A stretch of 64,000 bases of DNA from Pelomonas aquatica (GCF_026712205.1 NZ_JAPPUW010000007.1:62001-126000), one strand, 5' to 3'; counted from the stretch's first letter, positions 16,335-27,019 are shown. The notes: generated by a model not told the origin, from the letters alone. Made by a program: numbers and translations.

Positions 16335-17417
16335 ATGACCCGTCGTTTCCCCCGGCTTCACCTCGCCGGCCTGGGCCTGCTGCTGGCCAGCGGCGGCGCC
16401 GGTGCCGCCGTGACCTTCTCGACCTTCATCCCGTCGAGCGCCATCAACGCCGCGCTGGGCCAGAACAACACCATCGGCATCACCTATGCCGGCGACAAAT
16501 TCGTCGGCAGCGTCTATGTCGGCACCAACAATCTGCAGCTCTACCAGAGCGACCTGGGCGGTGGCAGCGTGCAGAAATTCGGCGCCCCGCTGCCGACGGG
16601 CGGCGGCGAGCCCGTGCTGGCGTCGGGCCTGGGCCAGGCCGGGTTTGCCGCCGGCGCCATCTACGCCTCCGGCGCCGACAGCAGGATCTACCGCTACGCG
16701 TCCGGCGGCGGCGCCCCGGTGCTGTTCGGCAGCACGGACGACGGCTCGGCCGTGCGCCAGATCTTCTTCGACCCCGGCTCCAATTTCGGCGGCAGGATGC
16801 TCGTGACGACGACCACCGGCCACATCCTGAGCTACGACGCCGGCGGCACGCGCACGCTGATCGCCAGCGTCGGCGAAGACACCGAGGGCATGGACATCGC
16901 GTCCAGCCACTACGGCAAGTACGCCGGCCAGTTGCTGGTGGCTTCCGAAGGCTCGGGCCTGATCCGCGCGATCAAGGCCGACGGCACCGTGACGGTGCTG
17001 CAGCTGCGCGACACGAGCGGCAACGCCACCCGGATTTCGCTGGCCGAGACGGTCAGCACCGTGCCGCTGGACCTCGGCCTGTCGGGCAACCCGCTGGAGG
17101 GCTTCTACGTCGCCAACTACGCCACCGACGTGCAGAAGGCCGGCGCGGGCCAGTTCGCCGGCCTGCTGGGCGACACCATCGTGACCAGCGAGTTCGGCGC
17201 CAACTCGCCGCTGTGGGATCTGCACTACAACGGCGACCTGCTGGACACCTTCACCGTCACCCAGGTGGGCACGCTGCCCGGCCAGTCCGAGGACGGCATC
17301 TTCGTGACGGCCCAGCGCATCAAGGACGTGAACAACACCGTGCCCGAGCCGACCGCCCTGGTCGCCGCCGGGCTGCTGGCCCTGGGCTGGGCGAGCCGAC
17401 GCCGGCGCGGCCGCTGA
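16335..17417 (+). CDS. PEP-CTERM-sorted exported protein
   Basis: The 360-aa product has a signal peptide (MTRRFPRLHLAGLGLLLASG) and a C-terminal PEP-CTERM signal: VPEPTALVAAGLLALGWASR followed by an Arg-rich end (residues 336-360). The signal directs processing by exosortase at the inner membrane and release to the cell surface or extracellular matrix. The middle consists of repeated beta-strand units (GDKFVGSVYVGTNN, AGAIYASGADSRIYRY, GGRMLVTTTTGHILSYD, GQLLVASEGSGLIRAI), consistent with a beta-propeller. The start is set by AGGAGG at 16324-16329. No exosortase gene lies in the window. Confidence 0.9.
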   Translation: MTRRFPRLHLAGLGLLLASGGAGAAVTFSTFIPSSAINAALGQNNTIGITYAGDKFVGSVYVGTNNLQLYQSDLGGGSVQKFGAPLPTGGGEPVLASGLGQAGFAAGAIYASGADSRIYRYASGGGAPVLFGSTDDGSAVRQIFFDPGSNFGGRMLVTTTTGHILSYDAGGTRTLIASVGEDTEGMDIASSHYGKYAGQLLVASEGSGLIRAIKADGTVTVLQLRDTSGNATRISLAETVSTVPLDLGLSGNPLEGFYVANYATDVQKAGAGQFAGLLGDTIVTSEFGANSPLWDLHYNGDLLDTFTVTQVGTLPGQSEDGIFVTAQRIKDVNNTVPEPTALVAAGLLALGWASRRRRGR

Positions 17418-17421
17418 ACGC

Positions 17422-18012
17422 TCAGCCGTGCCGGGCGCCCCCGGTCCAGGCCACCAGCACCTCGGCCGGCCCCGGCTTGCGCGCCGGCCCGGCCGGGCGG
17501 CGCGCGGGCGTGCCGAGTGCGATCCAGCCGAGCAGCGTCTCGCCGGGCTCGCAGAAGGCCGCCGCGATGGCCGGGTTGCGCACCTTGGCGCCGCTGAGCA
17601 TCTTGCCGCCAAAGCCCAGCAGATGCGCCGCCGTCAGGAAGTTGCTGATGGCGCCGCCGACGGCCGCCCACTGCTCGTGGGCCGGCACCTGCGGGTGGCC
17701 GGCGTCGATGCGGGCGACGACGGCCACCGTGAGCGGCGGCCGCAGCGCGCGCTCGGCGTCCAGCGCCGCGCCCTCCTCGCCCTTGCCGGCGGCGCGGGCC
17801 GCGTCCGCGAACAGTGCGGCCATGCCCTCTTTTGCGGCGCCGCGTACCAGCTTGAACCGGTAAGGCACTAACTCGGCGTGGTCGGGCGCGCGCAGCGCGG
17901 CCTGAGTCATCAGCGCGAGCTGCTCGTCGCTCGGCCCGGGTTCGACCAGATGCCTGGGGCCGACCGAGTAGCGCCCCAGCAGGGCCTGCAATGCGATGTG
18001 TTCGGGCGTCAT
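17422..18012 (-). CDS. Nitroreductase-family flavoprotein
   Basis: The 196-aa product is a single nitroreductase domain of the YdjA type. The FMN-binding Arg-rich start appears as LLGRYSVGPRHLVEPGPSDEQL, followed by ALRAPDHAELVPYRFKLV (the APDH segment typical of YdjA) and a central AVGGAISNFLTAAHLLGFGGKML helix. The end LLGWIALGTP is also characteristic. The substrate is unknown; relatives reduce nitro compounds or quinones with NAD(P)H. It is the last gene before the selenocysteine tRNA on the same strand and may be incidental to that island. Confidence 0.88.
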   Translation of the reverse strand: MTPEHIALQALLGRYSVGPRHLVEPGPSDEQLALMTQAALRAPDHAELVPYRFKLVRGAAKEGMAALFADAARAAGKGEEGAALDAERALRPPLTVAVVARIDAGHPQVPAHEQWAAVGGAISNFLTAAHLLGFGGKMLSGAKVRNPAIAAAFCEPGETLLGWIALGTPARRPAGPARKPGPAEVLVAWTGGARHG

Positions 18013-18037
18013 GCCGCGAGTGTGCAGCAGCCGTCAG

Positions 18038-18133
18038 TGGCGGAAAGAGGAGGGAGTCGAACCCACCCGGCGGCGCGTGGCGCCACCCACCGGGTTTGAA
18101 GCCCGGCCGACACACCGGTGTCGTTCTCTTTCC
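18038..18133 (-). tRNA. selC: tRNA-Sec (selenocysteine), anticodon UCA
   Basis: The 96-nt RNA includes an encoded CCA end (18038-18040) and begins GGAAAGAG, pairing with CTCTTTCC before the discriminator G. The anticodon arm CCGGGCTTCAAACCCGG carries UCA at 18099-18097. The long variable arm (GGTGGCGCCACGCGCC region) and extended acceptor stem are the marks of bacterial tRNA-Sec. It lies 4 nt downstream of the selB stop, so the RNA could be processed from the selB transcript. Confidence 0.96.
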
Positions 18134-18137
18134 ATCG

Positions 18138-20003
18138 TCAACTCCCTGGCTCGTCGAACAGCGCACTGTCCGCGCGCAGCCGGTGCTCGTCGCCGACGCG
18201 GCGCAGCAGCCCGATGCGGTCGAAGTATTCCATCACCTGGATGGCGCGCTTGCGGCCCAGGCCGGTCGCGTCGCGGAAGGCAGCGGCGGTGACCGATCCG
18301 TCGCCGGCCGCCAGCCGGCGGGTCGTGGCGGCCAGCGCCGTCATCGTCGCGGTGTCGAAGAACAGATCCCTCACGACCTGGTGCAGTTCGCCCTGCTGCG
18401 CCAGGCGGGCCAGCGTCGCACGCAGCAGCGGCTCGGGCTCGGCGCAGTCCCGGGCCAGGTCGCGCGCCCAGGCGCCGTCGGCGCCCGCGGCGGCCAGCAG
18501 CGGCGCGATCTTCTGCGCGATGCGCCGCTCCACGGCCGACAGCTGCACGCCGTGCTCGGGCAGATGGACGAAGGCGCCGCGCTGCGCGACGCGGCCGGCG
18601 GCACGCAGGCCGGCGAGCAGCTCCAGCCACGGCGCCTCGGCCAGGCGCGGCGCGACGAGGCGGCGCAGGCGCGCGCCGTCGGGGCCGAGCTCGTCGGGCG
18701 AGCGGGCGTGGAAATCGGCCAGCGCGGCGAGCAGCCGCTGCGTCAGCGCCTCGCTGGCCGCGTCGCCGAGGGCCCAGCCCTGCTGCGCCTCGGCCAGGCC
18801 CTCGGCGCGCGCGAAGCGGCCCAGGTCCAGGCCGAGCGCGGACAGGGCCAGCAGCCGCTCGCGGCGGCGCGCGACGGTGGGCAGCTCGCAGGCCGCCAGC
18901 TCGGCCAGGCGCTCTGGCGTGCGGCGGTAGCGGGCCGGCGCGAAGGGGTCGAGCACGACGCCGCCGGCAACGGTGCGCGTGGCGCCGGCATCGCGCAGCA
19001 CCAGGCGGTCGCCGCGCCAGGCGCCGACCGCCGCGTGGCAGACCAGCTGCACGCGGGCCGAAGCGCCGGGTTCGATGGCGTCGCCCTCCAGCACGGCGAT
19101 GCTGGCCATCACGCCCTGGGCGCCGAGGTGCAGATGCACCCGCGTGCCCGAGCGCAGCGGCCGCGGTTCGCCGGGCCACAGCCGCAGCCGCGCGTCGACG
19201 CGCTCGGTGGCCAGGGCCGCGGCGGGCGCCGTCAGCCACTGGCCGCGCGCGGCCTGAGCGCGCGCGAGGCCGGCCAGGGCCACGGCGCAGCGCTGGCCCG
19301 CCTGGGCGCGCTGCACCGCGCGGTTCTGCGCGTGCAGGCTGCGCACGCGGGCATGCAGCCCCTGCACGACCAGCTCGTCGCCCACGGCGATCTCGCCCGC
19401 GTGCAGCGTGCCGGTGACGACGGTGCCGACGCCGTCCAGGCTGAAGGCGCGGTCCACGGCCAGCCTGGCCGCGAGGCCGGCAGGGCTGCGCGGCGGCGTG
19501 CGGCGCGCGGCGGCGAAGAGCAGCTCGCGCAGCTCGGCGACGCCCTGCCCCGTCAGCGCCGACACGGCGAGGACGGGCGCGGCGTCCAGGCCCGTGCCGG
19601 CGAGCAGCGCGCGCAGCTCGTCGTCCAGCGCGGCGACGCGGCCCGGCTCGGCGCGGTCGACCTTGGTGACGACGGCGGCGCCGCGCGTCAGGCCCAGCAG
19701 GCTCAGCACGGCCAGATGCTCGCGGGTCTGCGGCATCACGCCGTCGTCCGCGGCCACCAGCAGCAGCGCGAAGTCGATGCCGCTGGCGCCGGCCAGCATG
19801 GTGTGGACCAGCTTTTCGTGGCCGGGCACGTCGATGAAGCCGATGCGTTCATCATGCTCGGGCACGTCGAGGTAGGCATAGCCCAGCTCGATGCTGATGC
19901 CGCGCGCCTTCTCCTCGGGCAGGCGGTCGGTGTCCACGCCGGTCAGCGCGCGGACGAGGGTCGTCTTGCCGTGGTCGATGTGGCCGGCCGTCCCCACAAT
20001 CAT
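18138..20003 (-). CDS. selB: Selenocysteine-specific elongation factor SelB
   Basis: GTPase that carries Sec-tRNA to UGA codons marked by a SECIS hairpin. The G1 loop [13 protein letters not shown] is at residues 4-16, with [16 protein letters not shown] (G3) and the NKVD-like TKVDRAEPG (G4) following. Domains II and III follow, and the last 250 residues form the winged-helix repeats that bind the SECIS RNA. At 621 aa it matches the E. coli protein (614 aa). It lies 10 nt after selA and directly before selC, so the whole Sec-insertion set is contiguous with the enzyme that needs it. Confidence 0.97.
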   Translation of the reverse strand: MIVGTAGHIDHGKTTLVRALTGVDTDRLPEEKARGISIELGYAYLDVPEHDERIGFIDVPGHEKLVHTMLAGASGIDFALLLVAADDGVMPQTREHLAVLSLLGLTRGAAVVTKVDRAEPGRVAALDDELRALLAGTGLDAAPVLAVSALTGQGVAELRELLFAAARRTPPRSPAGLAARLAVDRAFSLDGVGTVVTGTLHAGEIAVGDELVVQGLHARVRSLHAQNRAVQRAQAGQRCAVALAGLARAQAARGQWLTAPAAALATERVDARLRLWPGEPRPLRSGTRVHLHLGAQGVMASIAVLEGDAIEPGASARVQLVCHAAVGAWRGDRLVLRDAGATRTVAGGVVLDPFAPARYRRTPERLAELAACELPTVARRRERLLALSALGLDLGRFARAEGLAEAQQGWALGDAASEALTQRLLAALADFHARSPDELGPDGARLRRLVAPRLAEAPWLELLAGLRAAGRVAQRGAFVHLPEHGVQLSAVERRIAQKIAPLLAAAGADGAWARDLARDCAEPEPLLRATLARLAQQGELHQVVRDLFFDTATMTALAATTRRLAAGDGSVTAAAFRDATGLGRKRAIQVMEYFDRIGLLRRVGDEHRLRADSALFDEPGS

Positions 20004-20013
20004 GGCGGGCCCT

Positions 20014-21438
20014 TCACGCCAGCATCTCCTTCAGCAGGCCGAGCTGCGAGCTCAGCAGGGCCGGCTCTTCCAGGCAGCGCAGGTCGAGCAGCAGGCGGTC
20101 GTCGTGGATGCGGCCGATGACCGGGCGCGGCAGGCCGCGCAGCGCGGTGGCCAGGGCTTCCAGCATGCGGCCGCGGCCGTCCAGCGCGGTGACGGCCAGG
20201 CCGGCGGACGGCAGGCGCTCCACGGGCAGGGAGCCGGAGCCGATCTGGCTCTGCAGCGCGACCACCTCGACGCCGAAGCGCGGCGCCACCGCGGCGGCCA
20301 GCTCCGGCTGCAGGCGCGCGGCGAGCGCGGCGATCTGGCCCTGCGGACGCGTCAGCAGGCGCAGCGTGGGCAGGTCGCGGGCCAGGCGCTCGGGCCGCAG
20401 GTAGAGGCGCAGCGTGGCCTCCAGCGCCGCGAAGGGCAGCTTGGACAGGCGCAGCGCCCGCTTCATCGGCGACTTGCGGATGCGACCGACGGCCTCGCGG
20501 CTGCCGACGATGAGGCCGGCCTGCGGGCCGCCGAGCAGCTTGTCGCCGCTGAAGGTGACGACATCGCAGCCGGCCGCGAGCATGGCCTGCGGCAGCGGCT
20601 CGGCCGGCAGGCCGTACTTGGCCAGGTCCACCAGCGCGCCGCTGCCGAGGTCGGTCATCAGCGGCAGGCCGGCCGCGTGCGCGATGGGCGCGAGCGTGGC
20701 CTCGTCCACCGCGGCCGTGAAGCCTTGCACCGCGTAATTGCTGGCGTGGACCTTGACGATCAGCGCGGTGCGCTCTGAAACAGCCTGCTCGTAGTCGCGC
20801 GGGTGGGTGCGGTTGGTCGTGCCCACCTCCACCAGCGTGGCGCCGGCCGCGGCCATCACGTCGGGCAGGCGGAAAGCGCCGCCGATCTCGACCAGCTCGC
20901 CGCGCGACACGATGGCCTCCCGGCCGCGCGCGAGGGCCGCGATGCCCAGCAGCACGGCGGCGGCGTTGTTGTTGACGACGGTGGCCGCCTCGGCGCCGGT
21001 CAGCTCGCACAGCAGGCCCTCGATGAGGTCGTCGCGGTCGCCGCGGCCGCCGGTGTCGAGGTCGAATTCGAGGTTGTTGGGCGAGCCCAGCAGCGCCAGC
21101 ACCTGCTGCAGCGCCGCGTCGGCCAGCAGCGCGCGGCCGAGGTTGGTGTGGATGACCGTGCCGCTCAGGTTGAGCACGGCGCGCATGGCCGGCGCGAGCC
21201 GCGCCTGCACACGCGCGGCCAGCGTCGGCGCCAGCGCGTCCAGTTCGATGCGGGCCAGCTGGCCGGCCACGGCGCGCAGGCGCAGGCCGTCGAGCAGCGC
21301 CCTCGCCTCGCCGGCCACCAGCGTGTGGCCGTGCTCGGCCACGAGCGGCGCGCAGTCGCGCAGCAGCTTGTCCAGCGCCGGCAGGTCTTTGGGACTCGCC
21401 TTGGAACCGTGGACCACGGATTCGTCGGGCGCGGCCAT
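20014..21438 (-). CDS. selA: L-seryl-tRNA(Sec) selenium transferase SelA
   Basis: PLP enzyme that converts Ser-tRNA(Sec) to Sec-tRNA(Sec) with selenophosphate. The N-terminal tRNA-binding domain starts [15 protein letters not shown]. The central [16 protein letters not shown] and the PLP-lysine motif [17 protein letters not shown] (Lys300) are intact. The 474-aa length is normal. I chose the ATG at 21438 because it overlaps the fdhE stop (TGATG); a longer frame runs back through fdhE and is not real. The selenophosphate synthetase selD is not in the window. Confidence 0.96.
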   Translation of the reverse strand: MAAPDESVVHGSKASPKDLPALDKLLRDCAPLVAEHGHTLVAGEARALLDGLRLRAVAGQLARIELDALAPTLAARVQARLAPAMRAVLNLSGTVIHTNLGRALLADAALQQVLALLGSPNNLEFDLDTGGRGDRDDLIEGLLCELTGAEAATVVNNNAAAVLLGIAALARGREAIVSRGELVEIGGAFRLPDVMAAAGATLVEVGTTNRTHPRDYEQAVSERTALIVKVHASNYAVQGFTAAVDEATLAPIAHAAGLPLMTDLGSGALVDLAKYGLPAEPLPQAMLAAGCDVVTFSGDKLLGGPQAGLIVGSREAVGRIRKSPMKRALRLSKLPFAALEATLRLYLRPERLARDLPTLRLLTRPQGQIAALAARLQPELAAAVAPRFGVEVVALQSQIGSGSLPVERLPSAGLAVTALDGRGRMLEALATALRGLPRPVIGRIHDDRLLLDLRCLEEPALLSSQLGLLKEMLA

Positions 21439-22433
21439 CAGTGCTCCCTTCCGGGCGGCGCTGCCTCGTCGGGTGCGCCGAACAGCAGCAGCAGGTTGAG
21501 CCCGTGGCGCTGCAGGCCGCCCTCGCTGACCAGCAGGTCCAGCGTCAGGCTGGCGAGGTCGTCGGCGACGGGCTCCAGGCCGTTGTCGCGCGCCGGGTGC
21601 ATCAGCTTCAGGTAGTGGCCGCATTCGCTGCAGCACTCGGCCTGCACGGCGGCGCCCGTGGTGGTGTCGCAGTCGTCCGTGGCCACCAGGCTTTGCAGCG
21701 AAACGCCCTTGGTGCTCTGGCAGCGCGTGCACTTGATGCGGACGTAATGCCATTGCGTGGCGCACAGGCCGCAGGCCAGGTAGCGCGCGCCCTCGCCGCC
21801 CAGGCGCTCCACGGACGCGACCGGCGGCGAGCCGCAGCAGGGGCAGGCGGTGGGGTCGTCGATGCGGCCGAAGGGGGCGACCGGGCCGCCGGCATGCGCC
21901 GCGGCCGTCTGCTGCACCAGGCGCACCCAGTGCAGCTGCAGGCCGGCGGCGATCAGCGGCGCGCCGGCCAGATCCAGCCCCAGCATGACGCCGGACAGCA
22001 GGCGACCGGCCTGGGCCTCCAGCGGCTCGTCGCCGGCCTGGGCCAGCCGCAGCGCGGTGGCGCGGGCCGGGCCGTCGGCCAGGTGGCAGGCCAGGTCGGC
22101 CAGCAGGCCGCGCAGGGACGCGCGCCAGACGGCCGCGCGCGGGAAGGTTGCGGCCGGCAGCAGGGGTTCGCCGGCATCGGCCGCGGCGGCGATGTCCGCC
22201 GGCGCGGGCAGGGGCACGGCGACGCGGGCCGACAGCGCGCGATGCTGGGCCTCGGCCAGCTCGGCGACGAAGAGCAGGAAGTCGCGCATCGCATGGCCCT
22301 CGGCCAGCGCCCGCAGGCGCCGTGCGCGCTCGGCGAACAGGCCCGGTTCCGGCAGATGCAGGAAGCTCAGCTGCTCGCCGGCGCGGACGGCAATCTCTTC
22401 GGGACTGAGGATCTTCTGGCTGCCAAGGCTCAT
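21438..22433 (-). CDS. fdhE: Formate dehydrogenase accessory protein FdhE
   Basis: The 331-aa product is a rubredoxin-like zinc/iron protein needed for maturation of formate dehydrogenase. Three CxxC-type pairs lie in the second half: ACPCCGSPPVASV, ACGLCATQWHYVRIKCTRC and CCSECGHYLKLM. The N-terminus holds the family start SPEEIAVRAGEQLSFLHLP. The start ATG at 22433 overlaps the fdnI stop by 4 nt. In E. coli fdhE lies after fdoI; here selA, selB and selC continue the same run. Confidence 0.95.
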   Translation of the reverse strand: MSLGSQKILSPEEIAVRAGEQLSFLHLPEPGLFAERARRLRALAEGHAMRDFLLFVAELAEAQHRALSARVAVPLPAPADIAAAADAGEPLLPAATFPRAAVWRASLRGLLADLACHLADGPARATALRLAQAGDEPLEAQAGRLLSGVMLGLDLAGAPLIAAGLQLHWVRLVQQTAAAHAGGPVAPFGRIDDPTACPCCGSPPVASVERLGGEGARYLACGLCATQWHYVRIKCTRCQSTKGVSLQSLVATDDCDTTTGAAVQAECCSECGHYLKLMHPARDNGLEPVADDLASLTLDLLVSEGGLQRHGLNLLLLFGAPDEAAPPGREH

Positions 22434-23053
22434 GGCTTGCCCGTCATCTCGCGGTGCCACAGCGCGTGATTCTGGCGCGCCCAGGCTTCGGACACGTCGC
22501 CGCGCGTCATCGCGCGCAGCGTGCCCTTGACCCAGATGGCCGCGTAGACGTGGACGATGACGGTCAGGATCAGCACGGTGGCTGACAGCGCATGCAGCAC
22601 GACGGCGATGCGCCGCAGCAGAATGGGGAAGGCGTCGGCGAACCAGGGCTGCCAGAACATGAAGCCGGTCAGCACGAGCACGGCCACGCTCCACACCATC
22701 AGCCAGAATACCTGCTTCTGGCCCGCGTTGTAGCGGCCTGCCGGCGGCATGCGGCTCTTGTCGCCGCGCAGCATCTCGCCGCTGTGCTTGAGCCACTCGC
22801 GGTCGGCGTCGTTCATCAGGTTGTGCTGCCTCAGCTTCAGGAACATGAGGAGGAAGCAGGCCGCCATGGCCAGGCCCATGAAGGGGTGCAGGATGCGCGC
22901 CCAGACGCCGCCGCCGAACAGCGCGCTGAGGAAGTACAGGCCCGGGTGGAAGAAGGCCAGGCCCGACAGGCCCGCGCCGAGGAAGAACAGCACGATGAGC
23001 CAGTGGTTGGTGCGCTCGCCCGGGGTGTAGCGCGGCAGGTAGCGGATGCCCAT
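22430..23053 (-). CDS. fdnI: Formate dehydrogenase-N cytochrome b556 gamma subunit
   Basis: The 207-aa inner-membrane subunit has four helices, carries two b hemes and passes electrons from FdnH to quinone. Candidate heme ligands are His17 (PGERTNHWLIV), His56 (ILHPFMGL) and two His in the last helix region (VLHALSATVLILTVIVHVYAA). Length and motif order match E. coli FdnI (217 aa). The start follows a ribosome site (GGAGAC) 8 nt upstream. The gene lies 11 nt after fdnH and overlaps fdhE by 4 nt. Confidence 0.95.
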   Translation of the reverse strand: MGIRYLPRYTPGERTNHWLIVLFFLGAGLSGLAFFHPGLYFLSALFGGGVWARILHPFMGLAMAACFLLMFLKLRQHNLMNDADREWLKHSGEMLRGDKSRMPPAGRYNAGQKQVFWLMVWSVAVLVLTGFMFWQPWFADAFPILLRRIAVVLHALSATVLILTVIVHVYAAIWVKGTLRAMTRGDVSEAWARQNHALWHREMTGKP

Positions 23054-23064
23054 GGTGAGTCTCC

Positions 23065-23946
23065 TCAGAGCTTCTCGGCCGGTTCGTCGTCCCGGGTCTC
23101 GATCGGGCCGACGCGGGTGTAGTGGAAGAAGCCGGCCACGGCCGCGCCGATCATGGCCGCGACGGCGAGCGGCTTGGCCGCGCCCTTCCACAGCGCGACC
23201 AGCGGGCTGATCTTCGGATCGGCCGGCAGGCCGTCGTAGAGCTCGGGCTTGTCGGCATGCTGCAGCACATAGACGACGTGGGTGCCGCCCACACCGGCCG
23301 GGTCGTAGACGCCGGCATTGGCATAGCCGCGCTCCTTCAGGTCGACGACGCGCTCGGCGCCGAAGTCCAGCATGTCCTCCTTGGTGCCGAAGCGGATCGC
23401 GCCGGTCGGGCAGGCCTTGGCGCAGGCCGGCTCCAGGCCGACGCCGACGCGGTCGGAGCACAGGCTGCACTTGTAGGCCTTGGCGTCGACCTTGCTGATG
23501 CGCGGCACGTCGAAGGGGCAGCCGGTCACGCAGTTGCCGCAGCCGATGCAGTGCTCGGAGATGAAGTCGACGATGCCGTTCGTGTACTTCACGATGGCGC
23601 CGGGCGCCGGGCAGCTCTTCAGGCAGCCCGGGTCCTCGCAGTGCATGCAGCCGTCCTTGCGGATCAGCCATTCGAGCCGGCCCTGCTCGACCTCCACCTC
23701 GGAGTAGCGCATCACCGTCCAGCTCTGCGGCGTGAGGTCGCGCGGGTTGTCGTAGCTGCCGTGGTTGTCGCCGACCTCGTCGCGCAGGTCGTTCCACTGC
23801 ATGCAGGCCACCTGGCAGGCCTTGCAGCCGATGCAGGAGGACACGTCGATGAGCTTGGCGACCTCGGCGACGTGGGTGCGCGCCTGGGGCGCCGGGGTCG
23901 TCGTGGCCGAGCGCCTGGCGATGTCGAGGGATTGGAGTGAAGACAT
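23065..23946 (-). CDS. fdnH: Formate dehydrogenase-N iron-sulfur beta subunit
   Basis: The 293-aa subunit carries four [4Fe-4S] clusters. Cys-rich blocks begin at Cys38 ([11 protein letters not shown]) and continue with [30 protein letters not shown] and [23 protein letters not shown]-terminal transmembrane helix ([19 protein letters not shown]) anchors it to the membrane, facing the periplasm as in the E. coli enzyme. It has no signal peptide; such subunits are exported together with the Tat-dependent alpha subunit. It lies 1 nt after fdnG. Confidence 0.96.
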   Translation of the reverse strand: MSSLQSLDIARRSATTTPAPQARTHVAEVAKLIDVSSCIGCKACQVACMQWNDLRDEVGDNHGSYDNPRDLTPQSWTVMRYSEVEVEQGRLEWLIRKDGCMHCEDPGCLKSCPAPGAIVKYTNGIVDFISEHCIGCGNCVTGCPFDVPRISKVDAKAYKCSLCSDRVGVGLEPACAKACPTGAIRFGTKEDMLDFGAERVVDLKERGYANAGVYDPAGVGGTHVVYVLQHADKPELYDGLPADPKISPLVALWKGAAKPLAVAAMIGAAVAGFFHYTRVGPIETRDDEPAEKL

Positions 23947-23947
23947 G

Positions 23948-26900
23948 TCAGGCCCTCTCGATATTCACCGTGAAGCTCTTGAACTCGGGCGTCTGGGTAT
24001 TGGCGTCTCCCACGAAGGGCGTCAACGTGTTGACCAGATAGCCCGGCTTGGCCACGCCGACGAAGCCCCAGTGGTTGGGCAGGCCCACGGTGTGCACGCG
24101 CCGGCCGTCCACGTCCAGCGAGGCGATGCGCTTGGTCACGACGGCCACGGCCTTGATGAAGCCGCGGTTGCTCGTGACCTTGACCCAGTCGCCGTTGGCG
24201 ATGCCCTTCTCCTTGGCCAGTTCCTCGCCGATCTCGACGAACTGCTGCGGCTGCAGGACGGCCGAGGTGCGCACATTCTTGGTCCAGTAGTGGAAGTGCT
24301 CGGTCAGCCGGTAGCTCGTGGCCACATAGGGGAAGTCCTTGGCCGCGCCGAAGGCCTCCTGGTCGCCCTTGAAGACGCGCGCGGCCGGGTTGGACTTGGC
24401 CCTGGCGTTGCCCGGATGCAGCGGGTTGGCGGCCAGCGGCGATTCGAAGGGCTCGTAGTGCTCGGGCAGCGGGCCGTCCACCATGCCGCTGGGCGCGAAC
24501 AGCCGGGCCACGCCCTCGCCGGTCATGATGAAGGGGCGCACCGCGTCGGCATCGCCCGGGTTGGCGTCGGGACGGATGTCGGGCACGTCGGAGCCGGCCC
24601 ATTTGTCGCCGGTCCAGCCGACGAGCTTGCGCCTGGCGTTCCAGGGCCTGCCGCTCGGGTCGCAGGAGGCGGTGTTGTAGAGCACGCGCCGGTTGGCCGG
24701 CCAGGCCCAGGCCCAGTTCAGCGTCTGGCCGATGCCCCAGGGGTCGGCGTTGTCGCGCCGGGCCATCTGGTTGCCGGCCTGGGTCCAGGCGCCGGCATAG
24801 ATCCAGCAGCCGCTGGACGTGCTGCCGTCGTCGCGCAGCAGGCCGAAGCCGCTGAGCTGCTCGCCCGCCTTGGCCAGCAGCTTGGTCGGGTCCTTGGGGT
24901 CGGGCAGGTCGGCCAGGGCCTTGCCGTTGTACTCCTTGGCCAGCTCCTCGGCGGAAGGGCGGGTGGGCTGCAGATAGGGCCAGGTCAGGTTGACGATGGG
25001 GTCGGGGAAGGCGCCGCCCTCCTTCACATAGGCCGCCTTCATGCGCGTGAACAGCTCCGCGACGATCTCCGCGTCGCCCATGGCTTCGCCGGGGGGCTCG
25101 GCGCCCTTCCAGTGCCATTGCAGCCAGCGGCCGGAGTTGGTCAGCGAGCCGTCCTCCTCGGCGAAGCAGGTGCTGGGGAAGCGGAACACCGTGGTCTGGA
25201 TCTCCTCGCTCTTCACGTCGTGGTGCTCGCCGTGGTTTTTCCAGAACTCGGCGGTCTCGGTGTTGAGCGGGTCGATGATGGCGAGGAACTTCAGCCTGGA
25301 CAGGCCGGCGACGATCTTCTTCTTGTTCGGGAAGCTGCCCACCGGGTTGAAGCCCTGGCAGATGTAGCCGTTGAGCTTGCCCTGGCTCATCATCTCGAAG
25401 GTCTGCAGCACGTCGTAGGCCTTGTCCCACTTGGGCAGGTAGTGGAAGGCCCAGTCGTTCTCGGCCGTCGCGGCCTTGCCCCACCAGGCCTTTTGCTGGC
25501 TGACGAAGAACTTGGGATAGTTCTGCCAGAAGCTCGTCTGGCCGGGCCGCAGCGGCTTGGTCGCGCGGGGCTTGTAGTAGGTCTCGAGATCCTGCTCGCT
25601 GTCGCGGGCCAGGCTCATATAGCCGGTAAGCGACGTGGACAGCAGGCCCAGGTCGGTCAGGCCCTGGATGTTGCTGTGGCCGCGCAGCGCGTTCATGCCG
25701 CCGCCGGGCAGGCCGATATTGCCCAGCAGCAGCTGCACGATGGCGCCGGTGCGGATCATCTGCGAGCCGTAGCTGTGCTGCGTCCAGCCCAGCGCATACA
25801 TGATGGTCATGACCCGGTCGGGCCGGGCCGTCTCCGCGATCATCTCGCAGACCTTCAGGAACTTGTCCTTGGGCGTGCCGGTGATCCTGCTGACCTGCTC
25901 GGGCGTGTAGCGCGCGTAATGCGCCTTCATCACATTGAGCACGCAGCGCGGGTGCTGCAGCGTCGGGTCGACCTTGGCGAAGCCTTTCTCGTCCAGCTCG
26001 TAGCCCCAGCTCTTCGGGTCGTAGCGGCGCTTGGCCTCGTCGTAGCCCGAGAAGATGCCGTCCTCGAACCTGTAGTCCTCGCCGACGATGAAGCTGGCGT
26101 TGGTATAGGTCTTGACGTACTCGTGCTGGATCTTGTCGTGGCTGAGCAGGTAGTTGATGACGCCGCCCAGGAAGGCGATGTCAGACCCGGCCCGGATGGG
26201 CGCGTAGTAATCGCTCATCGCGGCCGAGCGCGTGAAGCGCGGGTCCACAACGACGAGCTTGGCCTTGTTGTGCTGCTTGGCCTCGATGACCCACTTGAAG
26301 CCGCAGGGATGGGCCTCGGCGGCATTGCCGCCCATGATGAGCACGACATCGGCGTTCTTGATGTCCACCCAGTGGTTGGTCATCGCACCGCGCCCAAACG
26401 TCGGGGCCAGACTGGCCACCGTCGGGGCGTGTCAGACGCGCGCCTGGTTGTCGAAGACCAGCATCCCCATCGAGCGCATCGCCTTGTGGGTGATGTAGCC
26501 CGTTTCGTTGGAGGACGCGCTCGCGCACAGCATGCCGGTGGTCAGCCAGCGGTTCACCGTCTTGCCGTCGGCGTTCTGGGCGACGAAGTTGGCGTCGCGG
26601 TCGGCCTTCATCAGCTTGACGAGGCGGCCCAGCGCTTCGTCCCAGCCGACGCGCTTCCATTCGGTGCCGCCCGGCTCGCGGATCTCCGGGTACTTCAGCC
26701 GGTTGGGGCTGTGCACGAAGTCCAGCAGGCCCGCGCCCTTGGGGCAGAGGGTGCCGCGGTTGACCGGGTGGTCCGGGTCGCCCTCGATGTGGATGATGGA
26801 CGACGTGACGTTCTTGGCCTTGTCGCCCAGGCTGTACATGATGATGCCGCAGCCCACCGAGCAGTAGGGGCAGGTGTTGCGGGTCTCGGTCGCCCGGGCG

Positions 26901-27019
26901 AGCTTGAAGTTGCGCGCCTCGGCCAGGGCGGCCGTCGGCGAGAACCCCAGCGCCACGAGGCTGGACGCCGCCAGCCCCGCGCCGCTCACCCGGAAGAATT
27001 GCCTCCGGTTCATGTCCAT
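23948..27019 (-). CDS. fdnG: Formate dehydrogenase-N alpha subunit, selenocysteine-containing (UGA = Sec196)
   Basis: Catalytic subunit that oxidises formate with a Mo-bis(MGD) cofactor. The Tat signal ([13 protein letters not shown]) starts the protein. Cys50, Cys53, Cys57 and Cys92 ([15 protein letters not shown]) bind a [4Fe-4S] cluster. An in-frame TGA at 26434-26432 falls at codon 196 in the context [19 protein letters not shown], the exact Sec position and surroundings of E. coli FdnG; the reading frame continues unbroken to 23948 (1023 residues). A SECIS-like hairpin follows the UGA, and selA, selB, selC and fdhE lie downstream. I chose the ATG at 27019 because GGAG sits 8 nt upstream. 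Gene callers that read UGA as stop will split it. Confidence 0.97.
26396..26434 (-). promoter_or_regulatory. Bacterial SECIS element for UGA recoding in fdnG
   Basis: The 39 nt starting at the UGA codon contain an apical hairpin GGCCA-GTC-TGGCC (26417-26405). It lies about 15 nt downstream of the UGA, where SelB recognises the structure in E. coli fdnG and fdhF. The encoded residues also match the conserved FdnG protein sequence, so the sequence has a double constraint. Confidence 0.8.

Noticed and set aside
23948-27019. fdnG as two separate genes or a pseudogene split by a stop
   Set aside because: The TGA is at the conserved Sec196 position with a downstream hairpin, and Sec machinery is adjacent.
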